Shown in pieces: positions 55,809-64,000 of a DNA stretch of 64,000 nucleotides; position 1 is the first letter of the stretch; every line of letters begins with the position of its first letter. The DNA is taken from contig NZ_CP081903.1 in assembly GCF_020091405.1 (NCBI RefSeq), positions 1,488,001-1,552,000 on the forward strand, in the 5' to 3' direction. This DNA is from Bacteroides cellulosilyticus. Lineage in GTDB: Bacteria; Bacteroidota; Bacteroidia; Bacteroidales; Bacteroidaceae. The translations under genes and the position numbers were made by a program. The notes under the pieces are model-generated. The model made no database searches. It was not told the DNA's origin and saw nothing but the letters and a program-made list of their open reading frames with translations.

Positions 55809-55855
55809 CTGTCGCGGATAGTTTCATAACAGATTATCCGCGACAGTCTTTTTTT
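55809..55855 (+). terminator. Strong intrinsic terminator/attenuator after susD
   Basis: CTGTCGCGGATA at 55809-55820 pairs perfectly with TATCCGCGACAG at 55835-55846, followed by a run of seven T at 55849-55855. It lies inside the PUL, only 17 bp before the GH30 gene, so it probably lowers hydrolase expression relative to susCD. Confidence 0.9.
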
Positions 55856-55871
55856 AAACCATCGAATATTT

Positions 55872-57479
55872 ATGAAACTAAAATATTATTTCACTCTGCT
55901 GTCCCTGCTTTCCTTTATGGCTTGCAGTGACGATTCTCCTTCTACACCCGATACCCCCGATCAACCGGATGTACCGAATAGTGTAGAGAAACTGGTCACC
56001 ATTAATGCCGGAAAAACCTATCAGACTATCACAGGATTCGGTGCATCAGACTGCTGGAATCCTTCCTATGTAGGTAAATACTGGACCAACAGCCGTGACA
56101 AAATCACCGAATTGCTCTTCTCTTCCGAAATCCAGGCAGGAAACCCCAAAGGTATCGGTCTCTCCATGTGGCGTGTAAACCTGGGTGGTGGAACTGCCGA
56201 ACAAGGCGATGCAAGCGGCATTACCGATAAATCCCGTCGCGCAGAGTCATACCTGACAAACGATTTGATCCTTGATTGGAATCGTTGCGAAGGACAACGT
56301 TATTTCCTGAACCGTGCTAAAGAGTTCGGTTGCGAAAGTATCGTCCTTTTCAGCAATACACCACCCGTACAATATACACAGAACGGCAAGGGTTTCTCCA
56401 ACCAAGGAGGAGTATCAAACCTGAAAAACGATTGCTACGATGACTTTGCCGCTTACATGGGCGATGTAGCTCAATACTACATAGATAAAGGTTATCCTGT
56501 GACGCACATCTCACCGGTCAACGAACCGCAATACAACTGGGATGGCGGACAAGAAGGAAGCGGCTGGACCAATGACGAAGTTGCCAGATTGGCCCGCGAA
56601 CTGGATGATGCCTTAACCGAACGTAATTTGTCTACCGATATCCTGCTCGGTGAATCGGGCGACTGGGAATACTTATATAAGACCAAAGACGATGCCAATC
56701 GCAGTAACGTTATGTCTGCCTTTTTCACCCCCGGCTCGTCAGCTTATGTAGGTGACTTAAATCATGTAAAGAAACTAATCTGCGGTCATAGCTACTGGAC
56801 CGATGGCACCTGGGACGGTATGCGCAGCGTACGTAAACAAGTGTCACAAGCAGCAACGCAATATGGTGTAGATGTATGGCAAAGTGAATGGAGCATGCTG
56901 GGAGACAACTACAGCAACACAGAATTTGCAGGATATGACAATGCTACAGAAATGGATATCGCATTTTATATGTCGAGAGTGATACACAATGACCTTACTG
57001 TAGCAGGAGTATCTTCATGGAGCTACTGGACTTCCATGGACGTAGCCCGTTGGGGACATAAAAACCGTTTTCTTCTGATATCCCTCGTACCCGGTGGAGG
57101 AATCAACGACAACAATGACAACATAGAAAAAGAAGGTACCTTCCAACCCACAGCGACCCTTTGGGTATTAGGTAATTACAGTCTGTTCATCCGCCCCGGA
57201 TACCAACGTATCAACATGCAGCTGACCGAATCGCTCAACTTCTTTGGATCGGCATGGCTATCCCCGCAAGGAGATAAAATAGTAGCTGTTTTCACCAACA
57301 TGTCCAGCAAGAATGTCCGCCTGAGCGAAACTCATGAAGGATGGAGCAACGAAGCTACATCAATCCGGACCTACACCACTACCAATAGCAAAAAACTGAC
57401 AGAAGCCACCGTATCTGCCGGAGAATCTGTACTTTTGGAAGCGGAAAGTGTAACCACAGTAGTGTATAATCTAAAATAA
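55872..57479 (+). CDS. GH30-family hydrolase, possibly endo-beta-1,6-galactanase-like
   Basis: 535 residues, lipobox SFMAC, hence a lipoprotein probably at the cell surface. GH30 barrel: QTITGFGASDCWNPSYVG, GIGLSMWRVNLGGGTAEQGDAS, ESIVLFSNTPPVQYTQNGK. The acid/base Glu218 is in ISPVNEPQYNWDG and the nucleophile Glu339 in VWQSEWSML, followed by SSWSYWTSMDVARWG. The C-terminal beta-domain contains WVLGNYSLFIRPGYQRI. The GFGASD and VNEPQYNW forms are those I associate with GH30_5-type beta-1,6-galactanases. That subfamily call is moderate. Together with the GH2 and the second GH30 it suggests a beta-galactan or arabinogalactan substrate. Confidence 0.85.
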   Translation: MKLKYYFTLLSLLSFMACSDDSPSTPDTPDQPDVPNSVEKLVTINAGKTYQTITGFGASDCWNPSYVGKYWTNSRDKITELLFSSEIQAGNPKGIGLSMWRVNLGGGTAEQGDASGITDKSRRAESYLTNDLILDWNRCEGQRYFLNRAKEFGCESIVLFSNTPPVQYTQNGKGFSNQGGVSNLKNDCYDDFAAYMGDVAQYYIDKGYPVTHISPVNEPQYNWDGGQEGSGWTNDEVARLARELDDALTERNLSTDILLGESGDWEYLYKTKDDANRSNVMSAFFTPGSSAYVGDLNHVKKLICGHSYWTDGTWDGMRSVRKQVSQAATQYGVDVWQSEWSMLGDNYSNTEFAGYDNATEMDIAFYMSRVIHNDLTVAGVSSWSYWTSMDVARWGHKNRFLLISLVPGGGINDNNDNIEKEGTFQPTATLWVLGNYSLFIRPGYQRINMQLTESLNFFGSAWLSPQGDKIVAVFTNMSSKNVRLSETHEGWSNEATSIRTYTTTNSKKLTEATVSAGESVLLEAESVTTVVYNLK

Positions 57480-57488
57480 TCACCCAAA

Positions 57489-59924
57489 ATGAAAAACGCT
57501 ATATTCACGCTGGCTGTACTCATGACAGTCCTGCTCACCGGCCTCCCGGCACAGGCGCAGGTTTCATTTGGTAATGCCACCAAATTCAATGAAGACTGGC
57601 TCTTCCGACTAACCGATGACTCAACCATTGTAAATCCCGCCTTCAATGACAGCGAATGGCGCAAACTCAGGCTTCCACATGATTGGTCTATTGAAGGGCA
57701 ACTTTCACCTTCTTTAGCAAGCTGCACCGGCTACTTACCTGGCGGAATTGGCTGGTATCGCAAACATTTCAAGATCACGGATAATGCCCCACGCCATTAC
57801 ATCTATTTCGAAGGGGTATACAATCGCAGTGAAGTCTATTTAAACGGGCATCTGCTCGGTAAACGTCCTAACGGTTATATCTCATTTCTCTACGACATGA
57901 CTCCTTATCTGAAAGAAGGGGACAACGTGTTGAGCGTACGTGTGGATCATAGCCGCTATGCTGATTCCCGCTGGTATACAGGATCGGGGATATATCGCGA
58001 CGTATGGCTAATTGCCGCTCCCGAAATACACCTGGCACAATGGGGCATAGGTTGGCATGCTACTTCTCTGACCGACCGGCAAGCTACCATAGCCGTAGAT
58101 ATGGAAGTACAGAAACACATAACAACCGGCAACAGACTTGAACTTTCGGCTACACTATACGATGCTACCGGCAAACAAGTAGCGCAACGGCGCACTCGTG
58201 TTTCTGATGGCAAAGAAGGTATTACTAAAGAAAATCTCACACTGAAAATAACTAAACCCCACCGTTGGAATCTGGACGATCCTTACCTTTATACACTAAA
58301 AACAGAATTGCTCAGCAATGGAAAACGTATTGATGAATGTGAGACTAAAGTAGGGCTCCGTACACTGAAGTTTGACCCCAATAAAGGATTTGCGCTCAAT
58401 GACAACTGGATGAAAGTCAAAGGTGTATGTCTGCATCATGATGCCGGTGTACTCGGTGCCGTAGTACCTCCGGAAGTATGGGAGCGTCGTTTGAACAATC
58501 TGAAAGAGATAGGTGTAAATGCCATCCGCATGAGCCACAACCCACAGGCTCCCGTCGTATATGATCTATGCGACCAACTGGGACTCCTCATCATGGATGA
58601 AGCATCCGATGAATGGGAATTCCCGAAACGTAAATGGGTAAAAGGCTGGAATAAAGGTGAACCCGCCTATGACGGTTCTTTCGATTTCTTCGAAGAATGG
58701 ATTGAACAGGATGTAACCGACATGGTACGCCGTGACCGCAATCATCCCTCCATTTTCATGTGGAGTATTGGTAATGAAGTAGATTATCCGAATGATCCTT
58801 ACTCACATCCCATTCTTGACGGATCAACCATCAATCAACCCATGTTTGGCGGTTACAAACCGGATGCTCCTGATGCTATGCGCATCGGAAAGATAGCCAA
58901 ACGACTGGCTGCATGCGTCCGTGCTGTCGATACGTCACGCCCCGTAACGGGAGCACTGGCAGGAGTTGTCATGTCCAATCAAACAGAATATCCCGAAGCC
59001 ATCGACGTAGTAGGATACAACTATACTGAAAACCGTTATGATGAAGATCATGCCACCTACCCCGACCGTGTCATTTACGGAAGTGAAAACGGTTCGGGAC
59101 TTGATGCATGGTATGCTGTGAAAAACAAAGAGTTTATCTTCGGCCAATTCATCTGGACGGGTACCGACTATCTCGGTGAATCGGGCGCATGGCCCTCACG
59201 CGGACTATATACCGGATTGCTCGACTTTGGCAGTTTCCCCAAACCCCGCGGACACTTCCGTGCTTCCTTATGGTGCGAAAAACCGGTTACTTATGTGGGT
59301 ACTTATCCCATACCGGATCGTTTTAAAAACTCCCGACGCACCTTCCTGTCGCCCGATGCATGGGATATCTGGAATTATGATCCCGGTCAGGAAATACGTG
59401 TAGTCTGCTATACCAATGCCCCACAAGCACGTCTGTTACTTGATGGAAAAGTGCTAGGTGAGATGAAACCCTATGATGAAAAGACAGGTATCATCTACTG
59501 GGATATTCCCTATCAGGCGGGTGAGCTGAAAGCCGAAGGCTGCGATAAAGACGGAAATATATTGTCCAGCTATTCCATCAAAACCTCCGGTCGTCCCTAC
59601 GCTCTCCGTGTAAGTGCCGATCGTACCAATCTATCCTGCAACCGTGCTACAGCACATCTCATTGTAGAAGTGATAGATGAAAAGGGTGTCGTAGTGAAAT
59701 TAGGCGACAATGACATTACTTGCACCATCGAAGGTCCGGCACATTTACTGGGGCTCGAAGGTTCCGATAACAGCGACATGAGTGACTACACCGATAATCA
59801 CCATCGTGCCTTCCACGGACGCCTGCTTACCTACCTACAGACCGTCGGTGAAAAAGGTCAGATTCGCGTAAAGTTTACTTCACCACTTTTACGAGGAACA
59901 GAGATTGTCTTGAATGCTAAATAA
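57489..59924 (+). CDS. GH2 beta-galactosidase-like enzyme
   Basis: 811 residues, signal peptide ending PAQAQ. The sugar-binding jelly roll (about 30-190: PHDWSIEG, GGIGWYRKHF, YFEGVYNRSEVYLNGHLLG) is followed by an Ig-like domain and a TIM barrel with KGVCLHHDAGVLG and IRMSHNPQAP. The acid/base is Glu430 in MWSIGNEVDYPN, the nucleophile Glu533 in YGSENGSG. A DUF4982-like domain follows (about 625-690), then a C-terminal beta-domain. This layout fits GH2 beta-galactosidases. It lies 9 bp after the first GH30 and 22 bp before the second, clearly one operon, and would act in the periplasm on imported oligosaccharides. Confidence 0.92.
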   Translation: MKNAIFTLAVLMTVLLTGLPAQAQVSFGNATKFNEDWLFRLTDDSTIVNPAFNDSEWRKLRLPHDWSIEGQLSPSLASCTGYLPGGIGWYRKHFKITDNAPRHYIYFEGVYNRSEVYLNGHLLGKRPNGYISFLYDMTPYLKEGDNVLSVRVDHSRYADSRWYTGSGIYRDVWLIAAPEIHLAQWGIGWHATSLTDRQATIAVDMEVQKHITTGNRLELSATLYDATGKQVAQRRTRVSDGKEGITKENLTLKITKPHRWNLDDPYLYTLKTELLSNGKRIDECETKVGLRTLKFDPNKGFALNDNWMKVKGVCLHHDAGVLGAVVPPEVWERRLNNLKEIGVNAIRMSHNPQAPVVYDLCDQLGLLIMDEASDEWEFPKRKWVKGWNKGEPAYDGSFDFFEEWIEQDVTDMVRRDRNHPSIFMWSIGNEVDYPNDPYSHPILDGSTINQPMFGGYKPDAPDAMRIGKIAKRLAACVRAVDTSRPVTGALAGVVMSNQTEYPEAIDVVGYNYTENRYDEDHATYPDRVIYGSENGSGLDAWYAVKNKEFIFGQFIWTGTDYLGESGAWPSRGLYTGLLDFGSFPKPRGHFRASLWCEKPVTYVGTYPIPDRFKNSRRTFLSPDAWDIWNYDPGQEIRVVCYTNAPQARLLLDGKVLGEMKPYDEKTGIIYWDIPYQAGELKAEGCDKDGNILSSYSIKTSGRPYALRVSADRTNLSCNRATAHLIVEVIDEKGVVVKLGDNDITCTIEGPAHLLGLEGSDNSDMSDYTDNHHRAFHGRLLTYLQTVGEKGQIRVKFTSPLLRGTEIVLNAK

Positions 59925-59946
59925 TCCTCTAAAAACAAATATTTAT

Positions 59947-61515
59947 ATGAAATACAAAGTATTATTACTCGCCCTCGCCGCAATAACTACTTCGTGTTCC
60001 CCACAAGCAGATATAAACTATCAGATTATTCCCGAACAGCCTCAGCAAACCATGGATCATTTCAGTGCTTCGGATGCCTGGAGCATGCACATCATAGGCA
60101 AATGGCCTCAGGAGAAACAGGACCAAGTAGCCGACTGGTTGTTCAGTACAGAAAATGACGCTAACGGAAAGCCCAAAGGAATCGGGCTTTCTCTGTGGCG
60201 CTTCAATGTAGGTGCAGGAAGCACGGAACAAGGCGAAGCCAGTCAGATAAGCTCCCCTTGGATGCGTACCGAATGTTTTCTGCAACCGGACGGAAGCTAT
60301 GACTGGGACAAGCAACAGGGACAGCGTAATTTCCTCCGGTTAGCAAAGGAACGTGGAGTCAATAAATTCCTTGCTTTCCTAAACTCTCCACCCGTTTATT
60401 TCACTCAAAACGGGCTTGCCACCAACACCGGACGTAACGGCACACTGAATCTGAAAGCGGAACATTATGAAGACTTCGCCCGTTTCCTGGCAAATGTGAT
60501 AAAAGGAGTTGAAAAGAAAGACGGCATTAAGTTCGATTACCTCTCCCCTTTCAACGAACCGGACGGACACTGGAATTGGATAGGTCCCAAACAAGAAGGC
60601 ACCCCGGCAACAAAGAAAGAAATTGCCCGTGCCGTACACCTCATCAGCAAAGAGTTTGTGAAAGAGGGTATTGATACGGAAATCACCATCTGCGAAGCGT
60701 CAGACTATCGTTGTATGTTCTCCACACACATGACAAACCATGAACGTGGATACGAAATACAATCTTTCTTCTGTCCCGACAGTGTAGATACTTATCTGGG
60801 AAATACCCCGAATGTCCCCCATCTCATTGCAGGACACAGCTATTGGACCAATACGCCTTTAAAAAGTCTGAGAGATTACCGTCGTCAGTTACGTGATACA
60901 CTGGACAAATACAAAGTCGACTTCTGGCAAACGGAAACCTGCATTATGGGGAACGATGAAGAAATTGGCGGAGGCGGTGGATTTGATCATACAATGAAAA
61001 CAGCTCTCTATGTGGCCCGTATCATTCATCACGACATTGTTTATGCAGGAGCACGTAGCTGGCAGTGGTGGCGTGCCATAGGAGGTGACTACAAAGACGG
61101 ATTGCTACGCGAATACACTGATCCCGATCTTCATGACGGTAAAGTGGAAGACTCTAAATTATTATGGATATTAGGTAATTACAGCCGCTTTATACGTCCG
61201 GGAGCTGTACGCATGTCTATTAAGGCAACAGACAAATCCGGACAGGTAATCCCGGAAGGAGATACTGATCCCCAAGGGCTCATGTGTTCTGCTTATCAGA
61301 ATACAAACGGACAATGGGTAATGGTAGTTATCAACTACGCTGATCAGGAGAAAAATTTCACTTTCAAAGTGGATGGTCCCAAAGTAAAGTCATGGCAAGG
61401 CTACCGCACCTCAGATGAAGCAGGTGAAGATCTTCTACCCATTAAGAAACTGAAAAATGAACAGATAGCAGTGATTCCTGCACGTTCCGTTATCACTTTT
61501 GTTTCTCAGGATTAA
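59947..61515 (+). CDS. Second GH30-family hydrolase of third PUL
   Basis: 522 residues from the ATG at 59947 (the frame is open from 59914). Lipobox AITTSC. The sequence follows the first GH30 closely in layout: HFSASDAWSMHIIG, GIGLSLWRFNVGAGSTEQGEAS, KFLAFLNSPPVYFTQNG. The acid/base Glu204 is in SPFNEPDGHWNW and the nucleophile Glu330 in FWQTETCIMG, then ARSWQWWRAIGGD. The C-terminal beta-domain has WILGNYSRFIRPGAVRM. It is probably a paralog with a different chain-length preference or exo action. A palindrome at 61521-61559 ends the PUL. Confidence 0.87.
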   Translation: MKYKVLLLALAAITTSCSPQADINYQIIPEQPQQTMDHFSASDAWSMHIIGKWPQEKQDQVADWLFSTENDANGKPKGIGLSLWRFNVGAGSTEQGEASQISSPWMRTECFLQPDGSYDWDKQQGQRNFLRLAKERGVNKFLAFLNSPPVYFTQNGLATNTGRNGTLNLKAEHYEDFARFLANVIKGVEKKDGIKFDYLSPFNEPDGHWNWIGPKQEGTPATKKEIARAVHLISKEFVKEGIDTEITICEASDYRCMFSTHMTNHERGYEIQSFFCPDSVDTYLGNTPNVPHLIAGHSYWTNTPLKSLRDYRRQLRDTLDKYKVDFWQTETCIMGNDEEIGGGGGFDHTMKTALYVARIIHHDIVYAGARSWQWWRAIGGDYKDGLLREYTDPDLHDGKVEDSKLLWILGNYSRFIRPGAVRMSIKATDKSGQVIPEGDTDPQGLMCSAYQNTNGQWVMVVINYADQEKNFTFKVDGPKVKSWQGYRTSDEAGEDLLPIKKLKNEQIAVIPARSVITFVSQD

Positions 61516-61520
61516 AAGAT

Positions 61521-61559
61521 TTCACCACAGAGTGACACAGAGTATCACTCTGTGGTGAA
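61521..61559. terminator. Bidirectional terminator at end of third PUL
   Basis: TTCACCACAGAGTGA at 61521-61535 is the exact reverse complement of TCACTCTGTGGTGAA at 61545-61559, with a 9-nt loop, between convergent genes. Confidence 0.8.
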
Positions 61560-61562
61560 TCT

Positions 61563-63785
61563 CTATTCTTCCGGCCGACCAAATCCCTCGCAGACATTCA
61601 AACGATGAATATCTACCACTGCACTTATTTCTCCCATCTTCCCTAACAATGTTTCCGCACCATTCTGAATCTTGAAGTTGACTTCTTCTTCGTACAGTGG
61701 AATCATCTGATAGAAATTCACTTCTTCCCCATTAGGCAATTGGCAAACAGCAGCTCCTTCTCCCACATTCTCCGGATTGATCAATAATACACTGGAAAGC
61801 TGAGTATTCTCTGCAAACGGTTTCCCGTTGGGTACAGAATGCCCCCAACCTAACCAAGAGTCCTCTTCTAACGGCAGACGGGCAAGTATCTTCAGCCAAC
61901 GTAGCGGCCAGTAATTCTTTTCTTCATGGTCAGAAATATTCCAGTCGGCAGGTAAATATACCACTATCTCCGCACGCTCCAACTTATACTCAGCCAGTTC
62001 CTTGGGTACATTCATCCGATGGGCACCCATGCCCGATGTGACCAGCGTGTAATAATTCCTCTCAGCCGTCGGCTCGACAATAAAGATATCCACATGGATA
62101 TCCGGTGAAGCGATCTCATGGAACACATGATCCGAATGACCGAAGAACTTGTCAATATGCGCTTCAAGAGCATCCAATTCCTCCTCTTCGTACATCTCAG
62201 GATGAGGCAAAACACCATTCTTACAATTTTCAATATACTCCCTCGCATCTTCATCGCTGGGATCCAATTCCAATGAACGTTCAAAGGCTTTCTGTGCCCT
62301 ATCCAGTTGATTCAGATAATAATAAGCATAACCCAGCCGATAGAACCAAAGTGCGTCTTCCTTACATTCTTCCTTTACTGAAAGGAGCTGTTCAATGGCT
62401 TCATTATAATTCCCCTGATTATTGTATGAACGCGCCAAAAGTCCCGTCAACTCAGCAGTCCTCTCCTCTTCAGGAACTTCCAGGATGGCGTCAATTATCT
62501 TCTGTTCTTCATCGTCCGCATTCCATTGTTCTATTTGCTGGAGCAATTTATCATGCTTGTTCGTTTTAGTAGCAGTCAGATGATCGATAAAGTTGGCTGA
62601 AAAGCCCATCGCTTCATCCTTTCCCTCGCACGAAAGGGTAAACAGGGTGAACTGATGCTCAGTGATAATCTGGCATTGGCACACATATTCATCATTGTCT
62701 TCCTCTTCTTCTCCACCCAGATCATAAAGCCTGCACTTACCGTTTTCAAAAAACTTCTCCTCAATCAGCACATTCTCATCGTCTTCCAGATAGTCCGCTT
62801 CGTCATCGGGCATAGAATACGCCAACATCCGCACTACATGCCAATTTTCGTCTTCTCCATCATAATACCCGCGAGAATCATCCTCTTCAAAATAAAGGTA
62901 ATTACCCGGAAGATCAAACTTCAGATTTCCTAATGTATAGGTCACTTTGTCCTTGCGATAACCAATCGGAAATTCACTTATGAAATCCGGCAATGCAGAA
63001 ACATCTACCGGCTCCTTTTCCGCCAAACGACAAAGCAACAGATAGTCTTCTTTCGGGAAAGCAAGAGACGTATCCATTGCGGCAGCCTTCTCCAGGTTTT
63101 CTATAATGAACGAATTGATTTCCATGTCTTCTTCACTACGTGCGGAAAGCATAAAATAGCAATCTTCCCACAAGGCACTCAAAGCCGTATTCCGATAGAA
63201 TAATGCATCACGCTCTTCATTATTCCACATGAAAAATTCGCTTGCCAACCTCTCGATACCCTCATCCTTTATCCGTTCGATGAAATGCTCCGGACATATT
63301 CTTCCGAAAGGAGATACCACCGTTCCTTCTATCTCACGGGGCATGTACTTATTACAATCCCAACAAATGGCAGACATGCTGCAATTCTCTTTCATACGTT
63401 CACAGCAGAGTTCTACAATGGCGTTCAGCCAACGATAGAAATGTTCGGAACGCATCCGCTCAAAGTCCCTGTGTTCATAATATTCCGTATCGTCCTCCAC
63501 CTCAGTAGAGGAGTCTCTCAGTTCCACCAACTCGTCAACGATATCTATCGCAGCCTTATGAAAACCTGCTCCCAACAGGTTAGTCTGACAATCACCTATG
63601 ACAGCTATATCATCTTCTTCCTGTTCATAATTGAAGAATATATTTCCTAAACGGCAGACTGATAATTCAGAATAATCTTCTGTATGACTGACAGATGCCT
63701 CGTGCCGGGCAGCAACTACATCCAACAATTTCTGAAATGAAGAAACGCTTTTGCATTTCGTTGTTAATCTGAAACCTATACTCAT
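61563..63785 (-). CDS. TPR and SUFU-domain protein of unknown function
   Basis: 740 residues, minus strand, no signal peptide. The N-terminal region (about 1-270) is acidic, with a possible metal site CWDCNKY...ICPEHF around residues 142-165. The middle (about 275-420) has a separate mixed region (YTLGNLKFDLPGNYLYFEED). TPR repeats lie at about 450-520 (LLARSYNNQGNYNEAIEQLLSVKEE, ALWFYRLGYAYYYLNQLDRAQKAFERSLELDPSDEDAREYI). The C-terminal part (about 570-735) reads HVDIFIVEPTAERNYYTLVTSGMGAHRMNVP...ERAEIVVYLPADW and resembles the suppressor-of-fused (SUFU) domain. Bacterial SUFU proteins are often found as immunity proteins in polymorphic toxin systems. No toxin is visible here. An incomplete gene with a similarly acidic C-terminus lies upstream. 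Confidence 0.75.
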   Translation of the reverse strand: MSIGFRLTTKCKSVSSFQKLLDVVAARHEASVSHTEDYSELSVCRLGNIFFNYEQEEDDIAVIGDCQTNLLGAGFHKAAIDIVDELVELRDSSTEVEDDTEYYEHRDFERMRSEHFYRWLNAIVELCCERMKENCSMSAICWDCNKYMPREIEGTVVSPFGRICPEHFIERIKDEGIERLASEFFMWNNEERDALFYRNTALSALWEDCYFMLSARSEEDMEINSFIIENLEKAAAMDTSLAFPKEDYLLLCRLAEKEPVDVSALPDFISEFPIGYRKDKVTYTLGNLKFDLPGNYLYFEEDDSRGYYDGEDENWHVVRMLAYSMPDDEADYLEDDENVLIEEKFFENGKCRLYDLGGEEEEDNDEYVCQCQIITEHQFTLFTLSCEGKDEAMGFSANFIDHLTATKTNKHDKLLQQIEQWNADDEEQKIIDAILEVPEEERTAELTGLLARSYNNQGNYNEAIEQLLSVKEECKEDALWFYRLGYAYYYLNQLDRAQKAFERSLELDPSDEDAREYIENCKNGVLPHPEMYEEEELDALEAHIDKFFGHSDHVFHEIASPDIHVDIFIVEPTAERNYYTLVTSGMGAHRMNVPKELAEYKLERAEIVVYLPADWNISDHEEKNYWPLRWLKILARLPLEEDSWLGWGHSVPNGKPFAENTQLSSVLLINPENVGEGAAVCQLPNGEEVNFYQMIPLYEEEVNFKIQNGAETLLGKMGEISAVVDIHRLNVCEGFGRPEE

Positions 63786-63818
63786 GGTTGCGATATATTT
63801 ATAGTTATGGATTCATTT

Positions 63819-64000
63819 TTATTCCTCAGACTCGTCATCCTCCGTTTCATACAGCCTGAACAAATCACTACCCTGAAGGAAGTCGGAAAGATAGAAGTGA
63901 TATTGGGGGAGAATGTGAATTCATAGTCTCCACCCAGGTTAAAATGCACATCCTCATCTATCAAATTCGTACCGGCGGTAACAAACTCAACAGCATCACC
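63819..64000 (-). pseudogene. 3' part of an unidentified gene with apparent one-base frameshift (truncated by window)
   Basis: On the minus strand the frame is open from the window edge: GDAVEFVTAGTNLIDEDVHFNLGGDYEFTFSP. At a run of five C (plus strand G 63905-63909) it then passes into an implausible basic tail running into the next gene. If the run had six bases, the frame would continue as QYHFYLSDFLQGSDLFRL, YETEDDESEE and stop at 63819, a natural acidic end. A missing base, in the genome or in the assembly, is the simplest reading. The protein is not identified. The stop lies 34 bp upstream of the TPR-SUFU start, so they could be co-transcribed. Confidence 0.55.

Overview
The window looks like a chromosomal segment from a gut Bacteroides species. 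Three things point there: SusC/SusD pairs with neighbouring lipoproteins and glycoside hydrolases, three hybrid two-component regulators (HTCS), and repeated promoter elements of the Bacteroides type (-7 box TAnnTTTG, occasionally with a -33 TTTG at a 19-nt spacing). The exact species cannot be read from the sequence alone.

Layout. (1) 1-5470: 3' part of a polysaccharide utilization locus (PUL): the end of a SusC, a SusD, a DUF1735/DUF5013-type surface lipoprotein and a GH127-type beta-L-arabinofuranosidase. (2) 5471-12453: an accessory, defence-like island. It holds an Abi_2/HEPN protein behind a small structured RNA, a divergent DUF3874(VirE-like)/HU pair with an inverted-repeat leader, a truncated AAA-ATPase/PD-(D/E)XK gene, an AlbA_2 (Schlafen-type) ATP-binding regulator with an 11-bp tandem repeat inside its coding sequence, and a second nuclease remnant. 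Two 94-bp direct repeats and a third short copy mark the module ends. (3) 12479-22613: a glycosidase cluster without SusC/D: a broken GH92 gene, an esterase, a GH97, a membrane acyltransferase and a converging GH38 alpha-mannosidase, with an HTCS (22840-26895) divergent from GH38. (4) 26953-30423: mutS followed by dinD on the minus strand; a promoter-hairpin-U-tract unit that looks like a free small RNA lies upstream. (5) 30807-44393: a second PUL (HTCS, SusC, SusD, DUF3823 lipoprotein, double-GH43, GH30). (6) 44537-44971: a DUF6078-type small protein. (7) 45281-61515: a third PUL with a divergent HTCS, then a surface glycan-binding lipoprotein, SusC, SusD, a strong terminator/attenuator, GH30, GH2 and a second GH30. 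(8) 61563-64000: a TPR-SUFU domain protein and the end of another minus-strand gene that carries an apparent one-base frameshift.

How the genes work together. In each PUL the HTCS senses a periplasmic oligosaccharide and activates the adjacent susC operon. SusC/D and the lipoproteins capture and import glycan, and the secreted hydrolases trim it. The enzyme sets (GH127; GH43+GH43 and GH30; GH30+GH2+GH30) point to arabinose- and galactose-bearing plant glycans, possibly arabinogalactan side chains. The GH92/GH38/GH97 group points to mannose-containing glycans. Substrates are inference. The least ordinary parts are the Abi_2 gene with its leader RNA and the repeat-delimited, partly decayed ATPase/nuclease/AlbA_2 modules.
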